Counted from the stretch's first letter, positions 10,201-19,638 are shown. The stretch: 64,000 nt of DNA from Janthinobacterium tructae (GCF_006517255.1 NZ_CP041185.1:4712001-4776000); one strand, 5' to 3'. The notes: generated by a model not told the origin, from the letters alone. Numbers and translations are program-made.

Positions 10201-11243
10201 TGATCGGCTGGGGTTACAAGGCGCAGCGCCTGGGCCACGACTTGCTGAAGAAATTTGCCAAGAAGCAGACCAAGGCGCCGCCGCCATCGACGGGCAAGCC
10301 ACCGGTCAAGGCGCAGGTGATCCATTTCATTAATAAAAAGATGCCGGGCAACTTGCCGAAGAAAACGGCACGCGCGCTGCTCGACATCGAAGACGATAAA
10401 GTCATTCCGATCATCCGCAATCCGAAGACGACCACGGCCGATACGGAAGCCGTGTTCTACTTCCCCGGTTGCGGTTCGGAACGGTTGTTCTCGCAAGTGG
10501 GCCTGGCGACGCAAGCGATGCTGTGGGAAGTGGGCGTGCAGACGGTCTTGCCGCCTGGCTACCTGTGCTGCGGTTATCCGCAACGGGGCGCCGGTGAGTT
10601 CGACAAGGCCGAGAAGATGATGACGGATAACCGCGTGCTGTTCCATCGCATGGCCAACACGCTCAATTACCTGGACATCAAGACGGTGCTCGTCTCGTGC
10701 GGCACCTGCTATGACCAGCTGGCAACGTACCAGTTTGAAAAGATTTTCCCCGGCTGCCGCATCATGGATATCCATGAGTATTTGCTGGAGAAAAACGTCA
10801 AGCTGGAAGGCGTCAACGGCACGCGCTATATGTATCACGAGCCATGCCACAATCCGATGAAGTTGCAGGAATCGGGCAAGACCATCAATTCCCTGATCAG
10901 CACGGTAGACAACGTGAAGATCGAGAAAAATGACCGTTGCTGCGGCGAATCGGGCTCGCTGGCCGTCACGCGCCCCGACATTTCCACGCAAGTGCGTTTC
11001 CGCAAGGAAGAGGAGATGGTCAAGGGCGCCGACAAGCTGCGCGGCGACGGGTTTACCGGCGACGTGAAAATCCTCACCAGCTGCCCGTCGTGCCTGCAAG
11101 GCTTGTCGCGCTACAATGATGATTCGGGCACGACGGCCGACTACATCGTCGTCGAGATCGCCAAACACTTGCTGGGAGAGAACTGGATGCCGGATTACGT
11201 GAAACGCGCCAATGACGGCGGCATCGAACGGGTGCTGGTGTAA
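7203..11243 (+). CDS. Giant FAD-linked oxidase/Fe-S oxidoreductase (DUF3683 type, D-2-hydroxyacid dehydrogenase-like)
   Basis: This 1346-aa protein fuses several modules. Residues 1-190 form a DUF3683-like N-domain. An FAD-binding type-4 domain starts near residue 200, with [15 protein letters not shown] around 230. The FAD-oxidase C-terminal domain follows, including [15 protein letters not shown] near 755 and SGEHGIGI. Two 4Fe-4S motifs are [11 protein letters not shown] near 877 and [12 protein letters not shown] near 938. Two CCG-type cysteine modules contain CCGYPQRG near 1121 and CCGESGSL near 1245. The architecture is that of glycolate/D-lactate dehydrogenases (GlcD plus GlcF) fused into one chain, so it probably oxidises a D-2-hydroxyacid and passes electrons to quinone. 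The true substrate is unknown. Its stop overlaps the HIT gene start (TAATG). Confidence 0.88.
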   Translation: MNAPAHIQALLAETPNGPAASRLREIPYNYTSFSDREIVIRLLGEDSWRLLDELRGARQTGRSARMLYEVLGDIWVVRRNPYLQDDLLDNPKRRQGLIDALHHRLAEVDKRRLSIDAAGGDVAASGEAPEVAKARSNNVELLLKAASKAVADFGDEFRKTYDLRKRTVKVLGRYTEKHNVRFDGMTRVSHVTDATDWRVEYPFVVLTPDTEEEMAGLVKGCIELGLTIIPRGGGTGYTGGAIPLTPMSAVINTEKLITLGAVEMTVLPGLSHEYATINSGAGVITNKVSEAAEKAGFVFAVDPTSAHASCIGGNVAMNAGGKKAVLWGTALDNLASWRMVDPNGDWLDVTRLDHNLGKIHDIALARFQLEWRHPSTRDATKPNAPFKTEILEIPGRKFRKEGLGKDVTDKFLAGLPGIQKEGCDGLITSARWILHKMPKFARTVCLEFFGQARDAIPSIVEIKDYLDGLPAKGEQYTTIRLAGLEHLDERYLRAVGYATKSKRGVLPKMALFGDIVGDDENAVAQAASEVVRIANTRVGEGFVAVSPEARKKFWLDRARTAAIAKHTNAFKINEDVVIPLNRMGEYTDGIERINIELSIKNKLQLADALSEFFAKGNLPIGKSDDASDDRVDDAEMLGDRAEQAQQLLAQVTARWTYLLAQLDRPLADVKGELAELGMERLLPVFDARLETQPDATLFDVVQDRTVRITWKQEIRAQLRQIFNGAAFKLILDEATAIHARILRSRVFVALHMHAGDGNVHTNLPVNSDNYEMLQDAHEAVGRIMILARSLNGVISGEHGIGITKLEFLTEEEIGEFRSYKQRIDPEGRFNKGKLLNLPGMGADLRNAYTPSFGLMGHESLIMQQSDIGAIADSVKDCLRCGKCKPVCATHVPRANLLYSPRDKILATSSLIEAFLYEEQTRRGISIKHWEEFEDVADHCTVCHKCVTPCPVNIDFGDVSMNMRNLLRKMDKKSFNPGTKATMLFLNATDPVTINATRKVMIGWGYKAQRLGHDLLKKFAKKQTKAPPPSTGKPPVKAQVIHFINKKMPGNLPKKTARALLDIEDDKVIPIIRNPKTTTADTEAVFYFPGCGSERLFSQVGLATQAMLWEVGVQTVLPPGYLCCGYPQRGAGEFDKAEKMMTDNRVLFHRMANTLNYLDIKTVLVSCGTCYDQLATYQFEKIFPGCRIMDIHEYLLEKNVKLEGVNGTRYMYHEPCHNPMKLQESGKTINSLISTVDNVKIEKNDRCCGESGSLAVTRPDISTQVRFRKEEEMVKGADKLRGDGFTGDVKILTSCPSCLQGLSRYNDDSGTTADYIVVEIAKHLLGENWMPDYVKRANDGGIERVLV

Positions 11244-11692
11244 TGTCCACGGGGTGCGATCTGTGCCAGTTGCTGGACGGCTACGCCAACAAGCAGGGTC
11301 TGGAGACCTTGCTGTGGCGCAGCGAACGCTTGTCCGTGGTGGCCGTCGATGATCCAGGCTACCCCGGCTTTTGCCGCGTGATCTGGAACAAGCACGTGAA
11401 GGAAATGACGGATTTGACACCGGGCGAGCGCAATTACGTCATGGAAGTCGTGTGGCAAGTCGAGCTGGCCGTGCGCGAAGTGATGCAGCCGGAAAAGGTC
11501 AATCTGGCCAGTTTCGGCAACATGACGCCGCACGTGCACTGGCACGTCATTCCCCGCTACCGCGACGATGCGCATTTCCCGAACCCCAGCTGGGCGGTGG
11601 TCCAGCGCGAGACGGCGCCGGAAGTACTGGCCACGCGGCGCGCCTTGCTGCCGGCACTGCGCGCCGCCATCATTCAACGTTTATCCGCATAA
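11243..11692 (+). CDS. HIT family nucleotide hydrolase/transferase
   Basis: The 149-aa protein has the histidine-triad motif in NMTPHVHWHVIPRY near residue 95. HIT proteins hydrolyse phosphoramidate or dinucleoside polyphosphate bonds. The ATG overlaps the upstream oxidoreductase stop by one base, so the genes are probably translationally coupled. CDLCQ near the N-terminus adds a cysteine pair seen in some HIT branches. The substrate cannot be told from sequence. Confidence 0.88.
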   Translation: MSTGCDLCQLLDGYANKQGLETLLWRSERLSVVAVDDPGYPGFCRVIWNKHVKEMTDLTPGERNYVMEVVWQVELAVREVMQPEKVNLASFGNMTPHVHWHVIPRYRDDAHFPNPSWAVVQRETAPEVLATRRALLPALRAAIIQRLSA

Positions 11693-11701
11693 AGTATCGC
11701 C

Positions 11702-12154
11702 ATGACTGAAAAAACAGCAACACCCCAACCGACCGGCTTGACCGTGCACAACCAGTCGCGCGTGCTCGATGTGGCCTTCGACGATGGCAGCACATTTGCG
11801 TTGCCGTTCGAATACCTGCGCGTGTACTCGCCGTCGGCCGAAGTGCAGGGTCATGGCAAGGGCCAGGAAACCTTGCAATTGGGTAAGCGCCTGGTGGGCA
11901 TCACGGGTCTGGAGCCGGTCGGCAACTACGCCGTGCAACCCACCTTCAGCGATGGCCACAATTCCGGCCTGTACACCTGGGCCTATCTGTACAAGCTGGG
12001 CGCGCAGCAAGCGACCCTGTGGCAGGATTACCTGGACCGTCTGACGGCAGCCGGCTACCCCGGTGACAGCGGCCGCGACGCGAAGGCCGACATGACGGTC
12101 AAGCAATCTTCCGGTGGTCATGTTCATGGACCCAGTTGCGGGCACAAACACTAA
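11702..12154 (+). CDS. DUF971 (gamma-butyrobetaine hydroxylase N-terminal-like) protein
   Basis: The 150-aa protein consists mainly of a DUF971 domain, with VLDVAFDDGSTFALPFEYLRVYSPS at its start and YTWAYLYKLG later. The His-rich tail GGHVHGPSCGHKH could bind metal. DUF971 proteins are linked to Fe-S cluster maintenance in some bacteria; here that role is inference only. It starts 9 bp after the HIT gene, which suggests one operon. In Betaproteobacteria this gene commonly lies upstream of ubiE, as here with two genes inserted. Confidence 0.85.
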   Translation: MTEKTATPQPTGLTVHNQSRVLDVAFDDGSTFALPFEYLRVYSPSAEVQGHGKGQETLQLGKRLVGITGLEPVGNYAVQPTFSDGHNSGLYTWAYLYKLGAQQATLWQDYLDRLTAAGYPGDSGRDAKADMTVKQSSGGHVHGPSCGHKH

Positions 12155-12178
12155 GGTGAAAAAATAATGCGGTAATCT

Positions 12179-12205
12179 TGTCGGATTGCCGCATATCCAT
12201 TCGTC
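12179..12205 (+). promoter_or_regulatory. Candidate ECF-type promoter for the DGPF/ECF42 pair
   Basis: TGTCGG and CGTC are spaced by 17 bp, which fits the TGTCGA / CGTC-like signature described for ECF42 sigma factors. It lies about 50 bp upstream of the DGPF gene start at 12253. The predicted start site falls at the foot of the hairpin at 12211, which would then be in the 5' leader. Autoregulation is inferred. Confidence 0.4.
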
Positions 12206-12210
12206 GTACG

Positions 12211-12236
12211 AATGCCCGCGCTTGCGGGCATTTTTC
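12211..12236 (+). terminator. Rho-independent terminator between DUF971 and DGPF genes
   Basis: A 9-bp perfect stem AATGCCCGC/GCGGGCATT with loop GCTT is followed by a T-rich tract (TTTTTCTTTT). It ends the oxidoreductase-HIT-DUF971 unit. A weaker inverted repeat (ATGCGGTAATC / GATTGCCGCAT) lies just before it at 12167-12194. Confidence 0.75.
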
Positions 12237-12252
12237 TTTTGGAGAAGAGACT

Positions 12253-12597
12253 ATGGAATACCTGATCCTGATCTACGCCGATGAATCCCGTTATGAAACG
12301 ATGGCAGAAGGGCAGATGGCCAGCCTGATGGCCGACTTTGCCAGTTATACACAGGCACTGGAGGCCGCTGGCGTGCTGCGTGGCGGGGCCGAGCTGGCGC
12401 CCGTGGGCAGCGCCACCTGCGTGCGCGTACAAAATGGCAAGCCTGTCATCACGGATGGGCCGTTCGCGGAAACCAAGGAGCAGCTGGGCGGATATTACCT
12501 GCTAGCCTGTGCCAACCTGGACGAGGCGCTGGCCTGGGCCGGGCGTTGCCCGGCAGCCTCGCTGGGCACCATCGAAGTGCGGCCTGTCACGGCATAG
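12253..12597 (+). CDS. DGPF/YCII-related protein partnered with an ECF42 sigma factor
   Basis: The 114-aa protein carries the defining motif ITDGPFAETKEQLGGYYLL at residues 61-79. It belongs to the YCII-related (dimeric alpha-beta barrel) family. The start is the ATG preceded by GGAGAAGAG; the same frame is open further upstream but runs through the terminator. DGPF proteins are almost always encoded next to ECF42 sigma factors and are thought to be their targets; the biochemical activity is unknown. The sigma gene starts 2 bp after this stop. Confidence 0.88.
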   Translation: MEYLILIYADESRYETMAEGQMASLMADFASYTQALEAAGVLRGGAELAPVGSATCVRVQNGKPVITDGPFAETKEQLGGYYLLACANLDEALAWAGRCPAASLGTIEVRPVTA

Positions 12598-12599
12598 TC

Positions 12600-13841
12600 A
12601 TGGCTGGCGACGCCCTGTCGGCCGTCGAGTACGTCTTTCGCCAGGAACGGGGCAGGGTGCTGGCCGGCCTGATGCGGCGCTTTGGCGACCTGGGCCTGGC
12701 GGAAGATGTGTTGCAGGAAGCGTGCCGCAAGGCACTGGAACTGTGGCCGCGCACAGGCATCCCCGATCATCCCGCCGCCTGGCTCAGTGCCGTGGCGCGC
12801 AATGCAGGCCTCGATCTGGTCCGCCGCGCGGGCAAGAGCGTCGTCGATGCCGAGGTCGTGCTGTCGAGCCTGCCGGCATCCGCGATGGAAGAAACGCACG
12901 CCATCGAGGATGACCGGCTGCGCCTGCTGTTCATTTGTTGCCATCCCGCGCTGGCGCCCGAGGCGCAGGTGGCGCTGGCCCTGCGCACCCTGTGTGGCTT
13001 GTCCACGGCCGAGATCGCGCGCGCCTTCGGCGTGGCGGAAGCGGCCCTGTCGCAGCGGCTATTGCGCGCCAAACGCAAGATCGCCGAAGCGCGCATCCCC
13101 TTCGAGTTGCCGCCAGCGCAAGACTGGCCACCACGGCTGGCGCAAGTGTTGCACGTGATTTACCTGGTGTTCAGCGAAGGCTATTGCGCCAGCGGCGGCG
13201 ATGTTTTGCTCCGCGCCGACCTGTGCGCGGAAGCGCTGCGGCTGGGACGGCTGCTCGACAGCCTGCAGCCGGGCCAGCCGGAAGTGCAGGGTTTACTGGC
13301 TCTGATGTTGCTGCAGGCGTCACGCGGCCCGGCCCGCCTGTCGCCCGAGGGTCATTTGCTGACCCTGGAAGAGCAGGAGCGGCGCCTGTGGGATGGTGCC
13401 CTGATTGCCGAGGGACTGGTCGTGCTGGCGCTGGCGCTGCCGGCGCGCGCACCGGGCCCGTACCAGCTGCAGGCGGCGATTGCCGCCTTGCACGCCCAAG
13501 CTCCCACGGCCAGCCAGACGGACTGGCGCCAGATCCACGTCCTGTACGGCGCCTTGTTGCGGCACAAGCCGGAACCCTTGATCTTGCTCAATGCGGTGAT
13601 CGCCTGCGCCATGGCGCATGGCGCCGCACACGGACTGGCATGGCTGGCGCGCCTGGAAGCCGTGCCCAGCCTTGCCAACTCGCATTATCTGCATGCGGCC
13701 CGGGCCGACTTGCTGCGCCGCCAGGGTGATCGCTCAGGCGCGCTGGCGGCGTATGCGCAGGCGGCAATGCTTGCTTCAAATACAGTGGAAAGGCAATACC
13801 TTCTCCGGCGTCAGGGGGAAATGCGCCTGCCGCTTGTATAA
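12600..13841 (+). CDS. ECF42-type RNA polymerase sigma factor with C-terminal TPR-like extension
   Basis: The 413-aa protein has sigma-70 region 2 at about residues 10-75 ([17 protein letters not shown]) and region 4 at about 110-165 ([31 protein letters not shown]). A long alpha-helical extension to residue 413 (DUF6596/TPR-like, with FSEGY and [11 protein letters not shown]) is the hallmark of ECF42. These sigmas lack a classic anti-sigma factor, and the extension is needed for activity. The ATG lies two bases after the DGPF stop, so the pair is co-translated. The input signal is unknown. Confidence 0.9.
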   Translation: MAGDALSAVEYVFRQERGRVLAGLMRRFGDLGLAEDVLQEACRKALELWPRTGIPDHPAAWLSAVARNAGLDLVRRAGKSVVDAEVVLSSLPASAMEETHAIEDDRLRLLFICCHPALAPEAQVALALRTLCGLSTAEIARAFGVAEAALSQRLLRAKRKIAEARIPFELPPAQDWPPRLAQVLHVIYLVFSEGYCASGGDVLLRADLCAEALRLGRLLDSLQPGQPEVQGLLALMLLQASRGPARLSPEGHLLTLEEQERRLWDGALIAEGLVVLALALPARAPGPYQLQAAIAALHAQAPTASQTDWRQIHVLYGALLRHKPEPLILLNAVIACAMAHGAAHGLAWLARLEAVPSLANSHYLHAARADLLRRQGDRSGALAAYAQAAMLASNTVERQYLLRRQGEMRLPLV

Positions 13842-13870
13842 TGCGTGCAAGTTCAAACAGACTGCCTACC

Positions 13871-14605
13871 ATGACCAATACGACCCATTTCGGATACAAA
13901 ACAGTTGCAGAAGACGACAAAGTGCGCGAAGTCGCCAAGGTGTTCCATTCCGTCGCTGCCAAATATGACGTGATGAACGACTTGATGTCGGGCGGGCTGC
14001 ACCGTCTGTGGAAGACGTTCACCATTGCCAACGCGGGCGTGCGCCCCGGTTTCAAGGTGCTCGACATCGCCGGCGGCACGGGCGACCTGTCAAAGGCGTT
14101 TGCCAGGCAGGCAGGGCCCACGGGCGAAGTCTGGTTGACCGATATCAATGAATCGATGTTGCGCGTGGGCCGCGACCGCCTCTTGAATCGCGGCTTGCTC
14201 ACCCCCACCTTGTTGTGCGACGCGGAAAAACTGCCGTTCCCCGATAATTATTTTGACCGTGTCAGCGTGGCCTTTGGCCTGCGCAACATGACGCACAAGG
14301 ATGTGGCGCTGGCCGAAATGCGCCGCGTGCTCAAGCCGGGCGGCAAGCTGCTGGTGCTGGAGTTTTCCAAGGTGGCAGCACCGCTGCAAAAGCCGTATGA
14401 CCTGTATTCGTTCTCGGTCTTGCCGTGGTTCGGACAGAAAATCGCCGGCGACGCGGAAAGCTATCGCTACCTGGCCGAATCGATCCGCATGCACCCGGAC
14501 CAGGAAACGCTGAAGACCATGATGGAAACGGCGGGCCTGGAGCGCGTGCAGTACTACAATTTGACGGCAGGCATTGCCGCTTTGCATACCGGCATCAAGA
14601 TGTAA
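13871..14605 (+). CDS. ubiE: Ubiquinone/menaquinone biosynthesis C-methyltransferase UbiE
   Basis: The 244-aa class I SAM methyltransferase has motif [15 protein letters not shown] near residue 63, post-[12 protein letters not shown], and the family signatures [17 protein letters not shown] and [15 protein letters not shown]. It C-methylates 2-methoxy-6-polyprenyl-benzoquinol and demethylmenaquinol. The start is at [10 protein letters not shown], which aligns with known UbiE N-termini. Other ubiquinone genes (ubiJ, ubiB) follow after one Tim44-like gene. Confidence 0.95.
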   Translation: MTNTTHFGYKTVAEDDKVREVAKVFHSVAAKYDVMNDLMSGGLHRLWKTFTIANAGVRPGFKVLDIAGGTGDLSKAFARQAGPTGEVWLTDINESMLRVGRDRLLNRGLLTPTLLCDAEKLPFPDNYFDRVSVAFGLRNMTHKDVALAEMRRVLKPGGKLLVLEFSKVAAPLQKPYDLYSFSVLPWFGQKIAGDAESYRYLAESIRMHPDQETLKTMMETAGLERVQYYNLTAGIAALHTGIKM

Positions 14606-14636
14606 TGCATCAATGTTGGTGATTTTAGGAGATGGA

Positions 14637-15578
14637 ATGAAATTGAAGAAATTTATGGTCGGCATGATGCTGGCCGCGACCACGGTATCCATGCTCGGTG
14701 AGGCGCTGGCCCGTCCGATGGGCGGTGGCCGTTCGTTTGGCCGCCAGTCGCAAAACGTGGGCCGTCAGGCGCCCGCACCGGCGCCGACCCCGGCACCGGC
14801 TGCCGCGCCACGCCAGGCGCAACCTGCGCCCGCCCCCGCACCGGCACCTGCCGCCAAGGCACCGAGCCGCTGGAAGGGTTTGCTGGGCGGCGCCTTGCTG
14901 GGCCTGGGCCTGGGCGCGCTGCTGTCGCATTTCGGCCTGGGCGGCGCCCTGGCCAGCATGATCAGTACCCTGCTGATGGTGGCTTTGCTGGCCGGCGTGG
15001 CCTACTTCATCTACCGCATGGTGCGCGGCAAGCGTGACAGCAACACCAGCGGCAATGCGCCGTTCGCCGGCTTCGGCAACCAGCCGGCACCGGCCGGCAA
15101 CGTGCCCGACATCGGTTCGCGCATTCCGCCGCTGCCGCCGCTGCAGCCCGTCTCGTCCGGCGTAGGCCTGGACAAGCCGGCGCCGGTGGCCGCGCCATGG
15201 GGCGTGCCAAGCGACTTCGACAAGGAAGCCTTCCTGCGCCACGCGAAAAGCAATTTCATTCGCCTGCAAGCGGCCTGGGACAAGGCCGACGTCAACGATA
15301 TCCGTGAATTCACGTCGCCGGAAGTGTATGGCGAACTGCGCATGCAAATCCAGGAACGGGGCGCGCAGCCAGACTTTACCGATGTCGTCACCATCGATGC
15401 CGAACTGCTGGGCATCGAGACGAGCGTCAACGACTACCTGGCCAGCGTGAAGTTTACGGGCCTGATCCGTTCGGCGCCGGGCGCGGCAGCCGAGCCGTTC
15501 GCGGAAGTGTGGAATATGTCGAAACCCGTCAGCGGCAACAGCGGCTGGGTCTTGGCAGGCATCCAGCAATTGAATTAA
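14637..15578 (+). CDS. Secreted/inner-membrane Tim44-like domain protein
   Basis: The 313-aa protein starts MKLKKFMVGMM after a TTTTAGGAG Shine-Dalgarno and has a signal peptide ending near GEALA. A Pro/Ala-rich linker (residues 45-80) and a glycine-rich transmembrane stretch follow (LLGGALLGLGLGALL; MISTLLMVALLAGVAYFIYRM). The C-terminal Tim44-like domain starts near residue 190 (FDKEAFLRHAKSNFIRLQAAWDK). Bacterial Tim44-like proteins are conserved in this ubiE-ubiJ-ubiB interval, but their function is unclear. An intrinsic terminator follows. Confidence 0.85.
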   Translation: MKLKKFMVGMMLAATTVSMLGEALARPMGGGRSFGRQSQNVGRQAPAPAPTPAPAAAPRQAQPAPAPAPAPAAKAPSRWKGLLGGALLGLGLGALLSHFGLGGALASMISTLLMVALLAGVAYFIYRMVRGKRDSNTSGNAPFAGFGNQPAPAGNVPDIGSRIPPLPPLQPVSSGVGLDKPAPVAAPWGVPSDFDKEAFLRHAKSNFIRLQAAWDKADVNDIREFTSPEVYGELRMQIQERGAQPDFTDVVTIDAELLGIETSVNDYLASVKFTGLIRSAPGAAAEPFAEVWNMSKPVSGNSGWVLAGIQQLN

Positions 15579-15663
15579 TTGTCAAAACTTGCTGAATAAT
15601 GGCTTAAGTTCATGCGCAATGCATGATGCTTGACAGATATTTCCCGCTGAACTGGTAAGATCG

Positions 15664-15697
15664 AAACCGCCCACGTTGTTTTACGGGCGGTTTTTTC
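15664..15697 (+). terminator. Rho-independent terminator between the Tim44-like gene and ubiJ
   Basis: The stem AAACCGCCC/GGGCGGTTT encloses a 12-nt loop and is followed by six T. It lies 85 bp after the Tim44-like stop and only about 35 bp before ubiJ. A TTGACA sequence at 15630-15635 lies upstream of the hairpin, so the hairpin could act on transcripts destined for ubiJ-ubiB. Confidence 0.75.
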
Positions 15698-15730
15698 TTT
15701 TTAGGGGCGCGCGCGGCGCGCAGTATATAG

Positions 15731-16369
15731 ATGGCACCACTTTCCGATCTCTCCCTGATGACGCCCGTCATTGCGACCATCAACCATTTGCTGGTGCAAG
15801 AGCCGTGGGCGCGCCAGCAACTGGCCGTGCACGCCGGCAAGCTGGCCTGCATCGACACGGGCGCCGTAGCCTTGCGCCTGCGTGTCGATAACGCCGGCAT
15901 GCTGGAAGCGGCGCCGGCCGATATGCCGGCCAACGTCACCATCCGCGTGAAATTGTCCGATGTGCCGCTGATCCTGCAAAACCGCGAGCGGGCGTTTTCG
16001 TATGTAAAAATCGAAGGCGATGCCGAGTTTGCCAATGCGATTTCGCAATTGAGCAAGGGGTTACGCTGGGAAGCCGAGCACGACCTGGAAAAGCTGGTCG
16101 GTCCCATGCTGGCTACGCGCCTTGTTTCCGGCGCGAAGGATGCCGTCGCCTTTGTGCGTACGGGCCAGCAAAAGCTGGCGGAAAACGTGGCCGAATATTT
16201 TCTCGACGAACAGCCGATGCTGATTCGTCCTGCTACCCTGCAGGAGTATTCCTCTGGCGTGACGCGCGTGCGCGATGATGTCGAACGCCTGGCCAAGCGC
16301 CTCGCCCGGCTGGAAAAGGCGGCCGCCGCCGTCCAGCCGCAGTCCTCCTCACCGGATTTGTCTACATGA
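15731..16369 (+). CDS. ubiJ: Ubiquinone biosynthesis accessory factor UbiJ (SCP2 domain)
   Basis: The 212-aa protein has an N-terminal sterol-carrier-protein-2-like lipid-binding domain (residues 10-110, including [18 protein letters not shown]) and a C-terminal helical tail ending [18 protein letters not shown]. UbiJ scaffolds the soluble Ubi complex and binds ubiquinone intermediates. Its stop overlaps the ubiB start by 4 bp (ATGA), matching the known ubiE-ubiJ-ubiB order. Confidence 0.9.
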   Translation: MAPLSDLSLMTPVIATINHLLVQEPWARQQLAVHAGKLACIDTGAVALRLRVDNAGMLEAAPADMPANVTIRVKLSDVPLILQNRERAFSYVKIEGDAEFANAISQLSKGLRWEAEHDLEKLVGPMLATRLVSGAKDAVAFVRTGQQKLAENVAEYFLDEQPMLIRPATLQEYSSGVTRVRDDVERLAKRLARLEKAAAAVQPQSSSPDLST

Positions 16370-17937
16370 TATTGAAATTCCTGCGCCTGTTTAAAATCAT
16401 CCGTGTTTCCATCAAGTACGGTCTGGATGAGATAGCGATTTCTGGTCTGCAAGTTCCCCGCACCGCCAAATTGATCGACACCCTGATTTTCTGGCGCGAC
16501 CTGTCGTCGCCACGGGGCATGCGCCTGCGCCTGGCGCTGGAAGAGTTGGGCCCCATTTTCGTGAAATTCGGGCAAGTGCTGTCGACCCGGCGCGATCTGA
16601 TGCCACCCGACATCGCCGAAGAACTGGCGCGCCTGCAAGACCGGGTGCCGCCGTTCGATTCCGACCTGGCCATCGCACAGATCGTCAAGTCGCTGGGCGC
16701 GCACCCGGATCAGTTGTTTGCCCGCTTCGAGCGCGAGCCGGTAGCGTCCGCCTCGATTGCCCAGGTGCACTTCGCCACCTTGAAAGACGGCCGTGAAGTG
16801 GCCGTGAAGGTCTTGCGTCCAGGCATGAAAAAGCTGATCGACGAAGACGTGGCCCTGATGCATATCGCGGCCGACTGGACCAGCCGCCTGTGGGCCGACA
16901 GCAAGCGCCTGAAACCCAAGGAAGTGGTGGGCGAGTTCGACAAGTACCTGCACGACGAGCTGGACCTGATGCGCGAGGCGGCCAACGCCAGCCAGTTGCG
17001 CCGTAACTTCGCCAACTCGGACTTGTTGCTGGTGCCGGAAATGCACTGGGATTATTGCTCCAGCAGCGTCATTGTCATGGAACGCATGGTGGGCATTCCC
17101 GTGTCGCAGATCGACCGCCTGGTGGCGGCCGGCGTGGATTTGCGCAAGCTCTCCAGCGATGGCGTGGAGATTTTCTTCACGCAAGTGTTCCGCGACGGCT
17201 TTTTCCATGCGGATATGCATCCAGGCAATATTCTCGTGTCGATCGCGCCCGAATCGTTCGGCCGCTACATCGCGCTGGACTTCGGCATCGTGGGTACGTT
17301 GAACGATTACGACAAGGATTATTTGTCGCAAAATTTCCTCGCCTTCTTCCGCCGCGACTACAAGCGGGTGGCCGAGGCGCACATCGAATCGGGCTGGGCG
17401 CCGAAAGACACGCGTGTCGATGAACTGGAAGCGGCCGTGCGCGCCTGCTGCGAACCGATCTTCGACCGTCCGCTGAAAGATATTTCTTTTGGGCAAGTCT
17501 TGCTGCGCCTGTTCCAGACCTCGCGCCGCTTCAATGTGGAAGTGCAGCCGCAACTGGTGCTGCTGCAAAAGACCCTGCTCAATATCGAGGGCCTGGGCCG
17601 CCAGCTCGATCCGGAACTGGACCTGTGGCAAACGGCCAAGCCTTACCTGGAAAAATGGATGAGCAACCAGGTGGGGCCGCAAGGCTTCATGGAACGCCTG
17701 CGCGCCGAGGCGCCCCGTTATGCGCACATCTTCCCGCAATTGCCGCGTTTGCTGCACCAGGCCTTGACCGTGCATGGCGAACCGCGCGAAAACGATGTGG
17801 AATTGATGAAAACCTTGCTGGCAGAGCAACGCCAGACGAACCGTTTGCTGAGTTTTATCGTGTACTTCGTGGGCGCCTTCGCGCTCGGCGCGCTGGGCTT
17901 GCAAGTGTTCATGCGCTGGCATCAACTGCCGTTTTAA
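16366..17937 (+). CDS. ubiB: Ubiquinone biosynthesis regulatory kinase-like protein UbiB
   Basis: The 523-aa ABC1/ADCK/UbiB protein has the KxGQ motif in [19 protein letters not shown] near residue 66, an alanine-containing loop [14 protein letters not shown] near 125, the catalytic loop [12 protein letters not shown] near 285 and metal-binding LDFGIVG near 306. The C-terminus has a transmembrane segment ([19 protein letters not shown]). It is an atypical kinase/ATPase that supports ubiquinone synthesis at the inner membrane. It is translationally coupled to ubiJ. Confidence 0.95.
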   Translation: MILKFLRLFKIIRVSIKYGLDEIAISGLQVPRTAKLIDTLIFWRDLSSPRGMRLRLALEELGPIFVKFGQVLSTRRDLMPPDIAEELARLQDRVPPFDSDLAIAQIVKSLGAHPDQLFARFEREPVASASIAQVHFATLKDGREVAVKVLRPGMKKLIDEDVALMHIAADWTSRLWADSKRLKPKEVVGEFDKYLHDELDLMREAANASQLRRNFANSDLLLVPEMHWDYCSSSVIVMERMVGIPVSQIDRLVAAGVDLRKLSSDGVEIFFTQVFRDGFFHADMHPGNILVSIAPESFGRYIALDFGIVGTLNDYDKDYLSQNFLAFFRRDYKRVAEAHIESGWAPKDTRVDELEAAVRACCEPIFDRPLKDISFGQVLLRLFQTSRRFNVEVQPQLVLLQKTLLNIEGLGRQLDPELDLWQTAKPYLEKWMSNQVGPQGFMERLRAEAPRYAHIFPQLPRLLHQALTVHGEPRENDVELMKTLLAEQRQTNRLLSFIVYFVGAFALGALGLQVFMRWHQLPF

Positions 17938-17955
17938 AGGCTGAGGACGTAAGTG

Positions 17956-18558
17956 ATGGCTGACTTTCAGACCCGCGATCCGCTCTCGCCCGCCTTCTGG
18001 GACGAGCGTTTCGAGAAGCAATTTACACCCTGGGACCAGGGCGGCGTGCCCACGCGTTTGCGCCGCTTCGTTGCCGGCAGTCCGGCGCCGCTGCGCTGCC
18101 TGATTCCCGGCTGCGGCTCGGCCTATGAACTGGTCTTCATGCTCGATCACGGCTGGGATGCCACGGCCATCGATTTTTCGCCGGCCGCCGTGGCCGCCGC
18201 GCGCGCCGTCGTCGGTGCGCGGGCAGGGCAGGTGGTGCAAGCCGATTTCTTTGCCTGGCAGCCAGCAGCGCCGCTGGACCTGATCTATGAACGGGCGTTT
18301 CTGTGCGCCATGCCGCGCGCCATGTGGCCACAAGTGGCGGACCGCTGGGCGCAATTGCTGGCGCCGGGCGCCATGTTGGCCGGCTACTTTTTCTTTGACG
18401 ACAATGCCAAGGGACCGCCGTTCGGCATGTCGCGTGAGCAATTGCAGGCCTTGCTGGCGCCGCATTTCGACTGCCTGGCCGATGAGGCCGTGGACGATTC
18501 CATCGCCGTCTTTGCCGGCAAGGAACGCTGGATGAGCTGGCGCCGCCGGGCGGACTGA
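17956..18558 (+). CDS. SAM-dependent methyltransferase, thiopurine S-methyltransferase (TPMT) family
   Basis: The roughly 200-aa protein begins MADFQTRDPLSPAFWDERF; a GTG three bases earlier is an alternative start. FTPWDQGGVPTRL is the TPMT-family entry motif. The SAM site is CLIPGCGSAYELVFML near residue 50, and ATAIDFSPAAVAAAR supplies the acidic ribose-binding residue. Bacterial TPMT homologues methylate thiol, selenium or tellurium compounds; the substrate here is unknown. It starts 18 bp after ubiB and may be co-transcribed. Confidence 0.82.
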   Translation: MADFQTRDPLSPAFWDERFEKQFTPWDQGGVPTRLRRFVAGSPAPLRCLIPGCGSAYELVFMLDHGWDATAIDFSPAAVAAARAVVGARAGQVVQADFFAWQPAAPLDLIYERAFLCAMPRAMWPQVADRWAQLLAPGAMLAGYFFFDDNAKGPPFGMSREQLQALLAPHFDCLADEAVDDSIAVFAGKERWMSWRRRAD

Positions 18559-18648
18559 GGCGGCAACGGTCGCGGCCGGGCATTTTCCGCTGGGAATGGC
18601 GGAAAAGCTTTATAATTCAGGGTTTTTGATGATTTTCTCGGAGTAGAG

Positions 18649-18957
18649 ATGCCGATTTATGCTTACCGTTGTGACGAGTGTGGTTTTGCCAAGGACGTCT
18701 TGCAAAAGATCTCCGATCCAGTACTGACGGTGTGCCTGTCGTGCGGCAAGCCCAGTTTCAAGAAACAATTGACGGCCGCCGGTTTCCAATTGAAGGGCAC
18801 CGGCTGGTACGCGACCGATTTCCGCGGCGGCACGGCGCCCACCACGGCCATTCCGACCGGCCCGGCCGATGGCGCCAAGCCCGCCCCAGCCGCCGAGAGC
18901 ACGCCTGCGGCTGCACCTGCGTCCGCCCCGGCTGCCGCTGCGCCGAAAGCGGACTGA
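18649..18957 (+). CDS. FmdB-family zinc ribbon protein
   Basis: The 102-aa protein starts MPIYAYRCDECGFAKDV, the classic FmdB beginning, with the second cysteine pair in CLSCGKPSFKKQLTAAGF. The last 40 residues are Ala/Pro-rich and probably disordered. FmdB-type zinc ribbons may be regulatory, but no function is firmly established. It opens a conserved betaproteobacterial run with DUF502, aspS and nudB. Confidence 0.88.
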   Translation: MPIYAYRCDECGFAKDVLQKISDPVLTVCLSCGKPSFKKQLTAAGFQLKGTGWYATDFRGGTAPTTAIPTGPADGAKPAPAAESTPAAAPASAPAAAAPKAD

Positions 18958-18996
18958 GAGCGCGCCGCGCCGATACGTTCCATTACCGAGAAACCG

Positions 18997-19638
18997 ATGC
19001 GTAAATACTTTATTACCGGATTACTGATTTTAGTGCCCCTGGCCATTACGGCCTGGGTCTTGAATCTGGTAATCAGCACGATGGACCAGTCACTGCTGCT
19101 GGTGCCCGGCAGTACGAAGCCCAGCGTCTGGTTCGGCCACCAGGTGCCCGCGCTGAGCACCATTCCCGGTCTGGGCACGGTATTGACGGTACTGATCGTG
19201 TTCTTCACGGGCTTGCTGACGAATAACCTGGTCGGCAATTATGTGGTGAAGCTGTGGGAAAAATTGCTGCAACGTATACCCATCGTCAATTCCCTGTATT
19301 CCAGCGTCAAGCAAGTGTCCGATACCTTGTTTTCCCCGTCGGGCAATGCCTTCCGCAAGGCCGTGCTGGTGCCGTATCCGCACCAGAATTCCTGGACCAT
19401 CGCTTTCCTGACGGGCGTGCCGGGCGGCGATGCGGCGAATCACCTGGTAGGCGACTATGTCAGCGTGTACGTGCCGACGACGCCGAATCCGACATCGGGC
19501 TTTTTCCTGATGATGAAACGCAGCGATGTCGTCGAACTCGACATGAGCGTCGATGCGGCGCTCAAATATATCGTCTCGATGGGCGTGGTAGCGCCTGCGG
19601 AAGTTGTTGCTGTACCGGCCCCGGCAGCCAAAGAATAA
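18997..19638 (+). CDS. DUF502 family inner-membrane protein
   Basis: The 213-aa protein has two transmembrane helices, YFITGLLILVPLAITAWVL at the N-terminus and VLTVLIVFFTGLLTNNLVG near residue 65. A soluble domain with the family motifs RIPIVNSLYSSVKQV and FRKAVLVPYP follows. The function is unknown. It lies 39 bp after the FmdB gene and 63 bp before aspS, consistent with one operon. Confidence 0.88.
   Translation: MRKYFITGLLILVPLAITAWVLNLVISTMDQSLLLVPGSTKPSVWFGHQVPALSTIPGLGTVLTVLIVFFTGLLTNNLVGNYVVKLWEKLLQRIPIVNSLYSSVKQVSDTLFSPSGNAFRKAVLVPYPHQNSWTIAFLTGVPGGDAANHLVGDYVSVYVPTTPNPTSGFFLMMKRSDVVELDMSVDAALKYIVSMGVVAPAEVVAVPAPAAKE

Noticed and set aside
7230..11420. A 1396-codon open frame on the minus strand opposite the giant oxidoreductase
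   Set aside because: It mirrors a well-supported gene, has low-complexity His/Arg/Gln-rich translation and no family motifs; high GC keeps antisense frames open.
15610..18465. A 951-codon minus-strand frame across ubiJ, ubiB and the methyltransferase
   Set aside because: It is a shadow of three motif-complete genes on the plus strand and has no recognisable domains.
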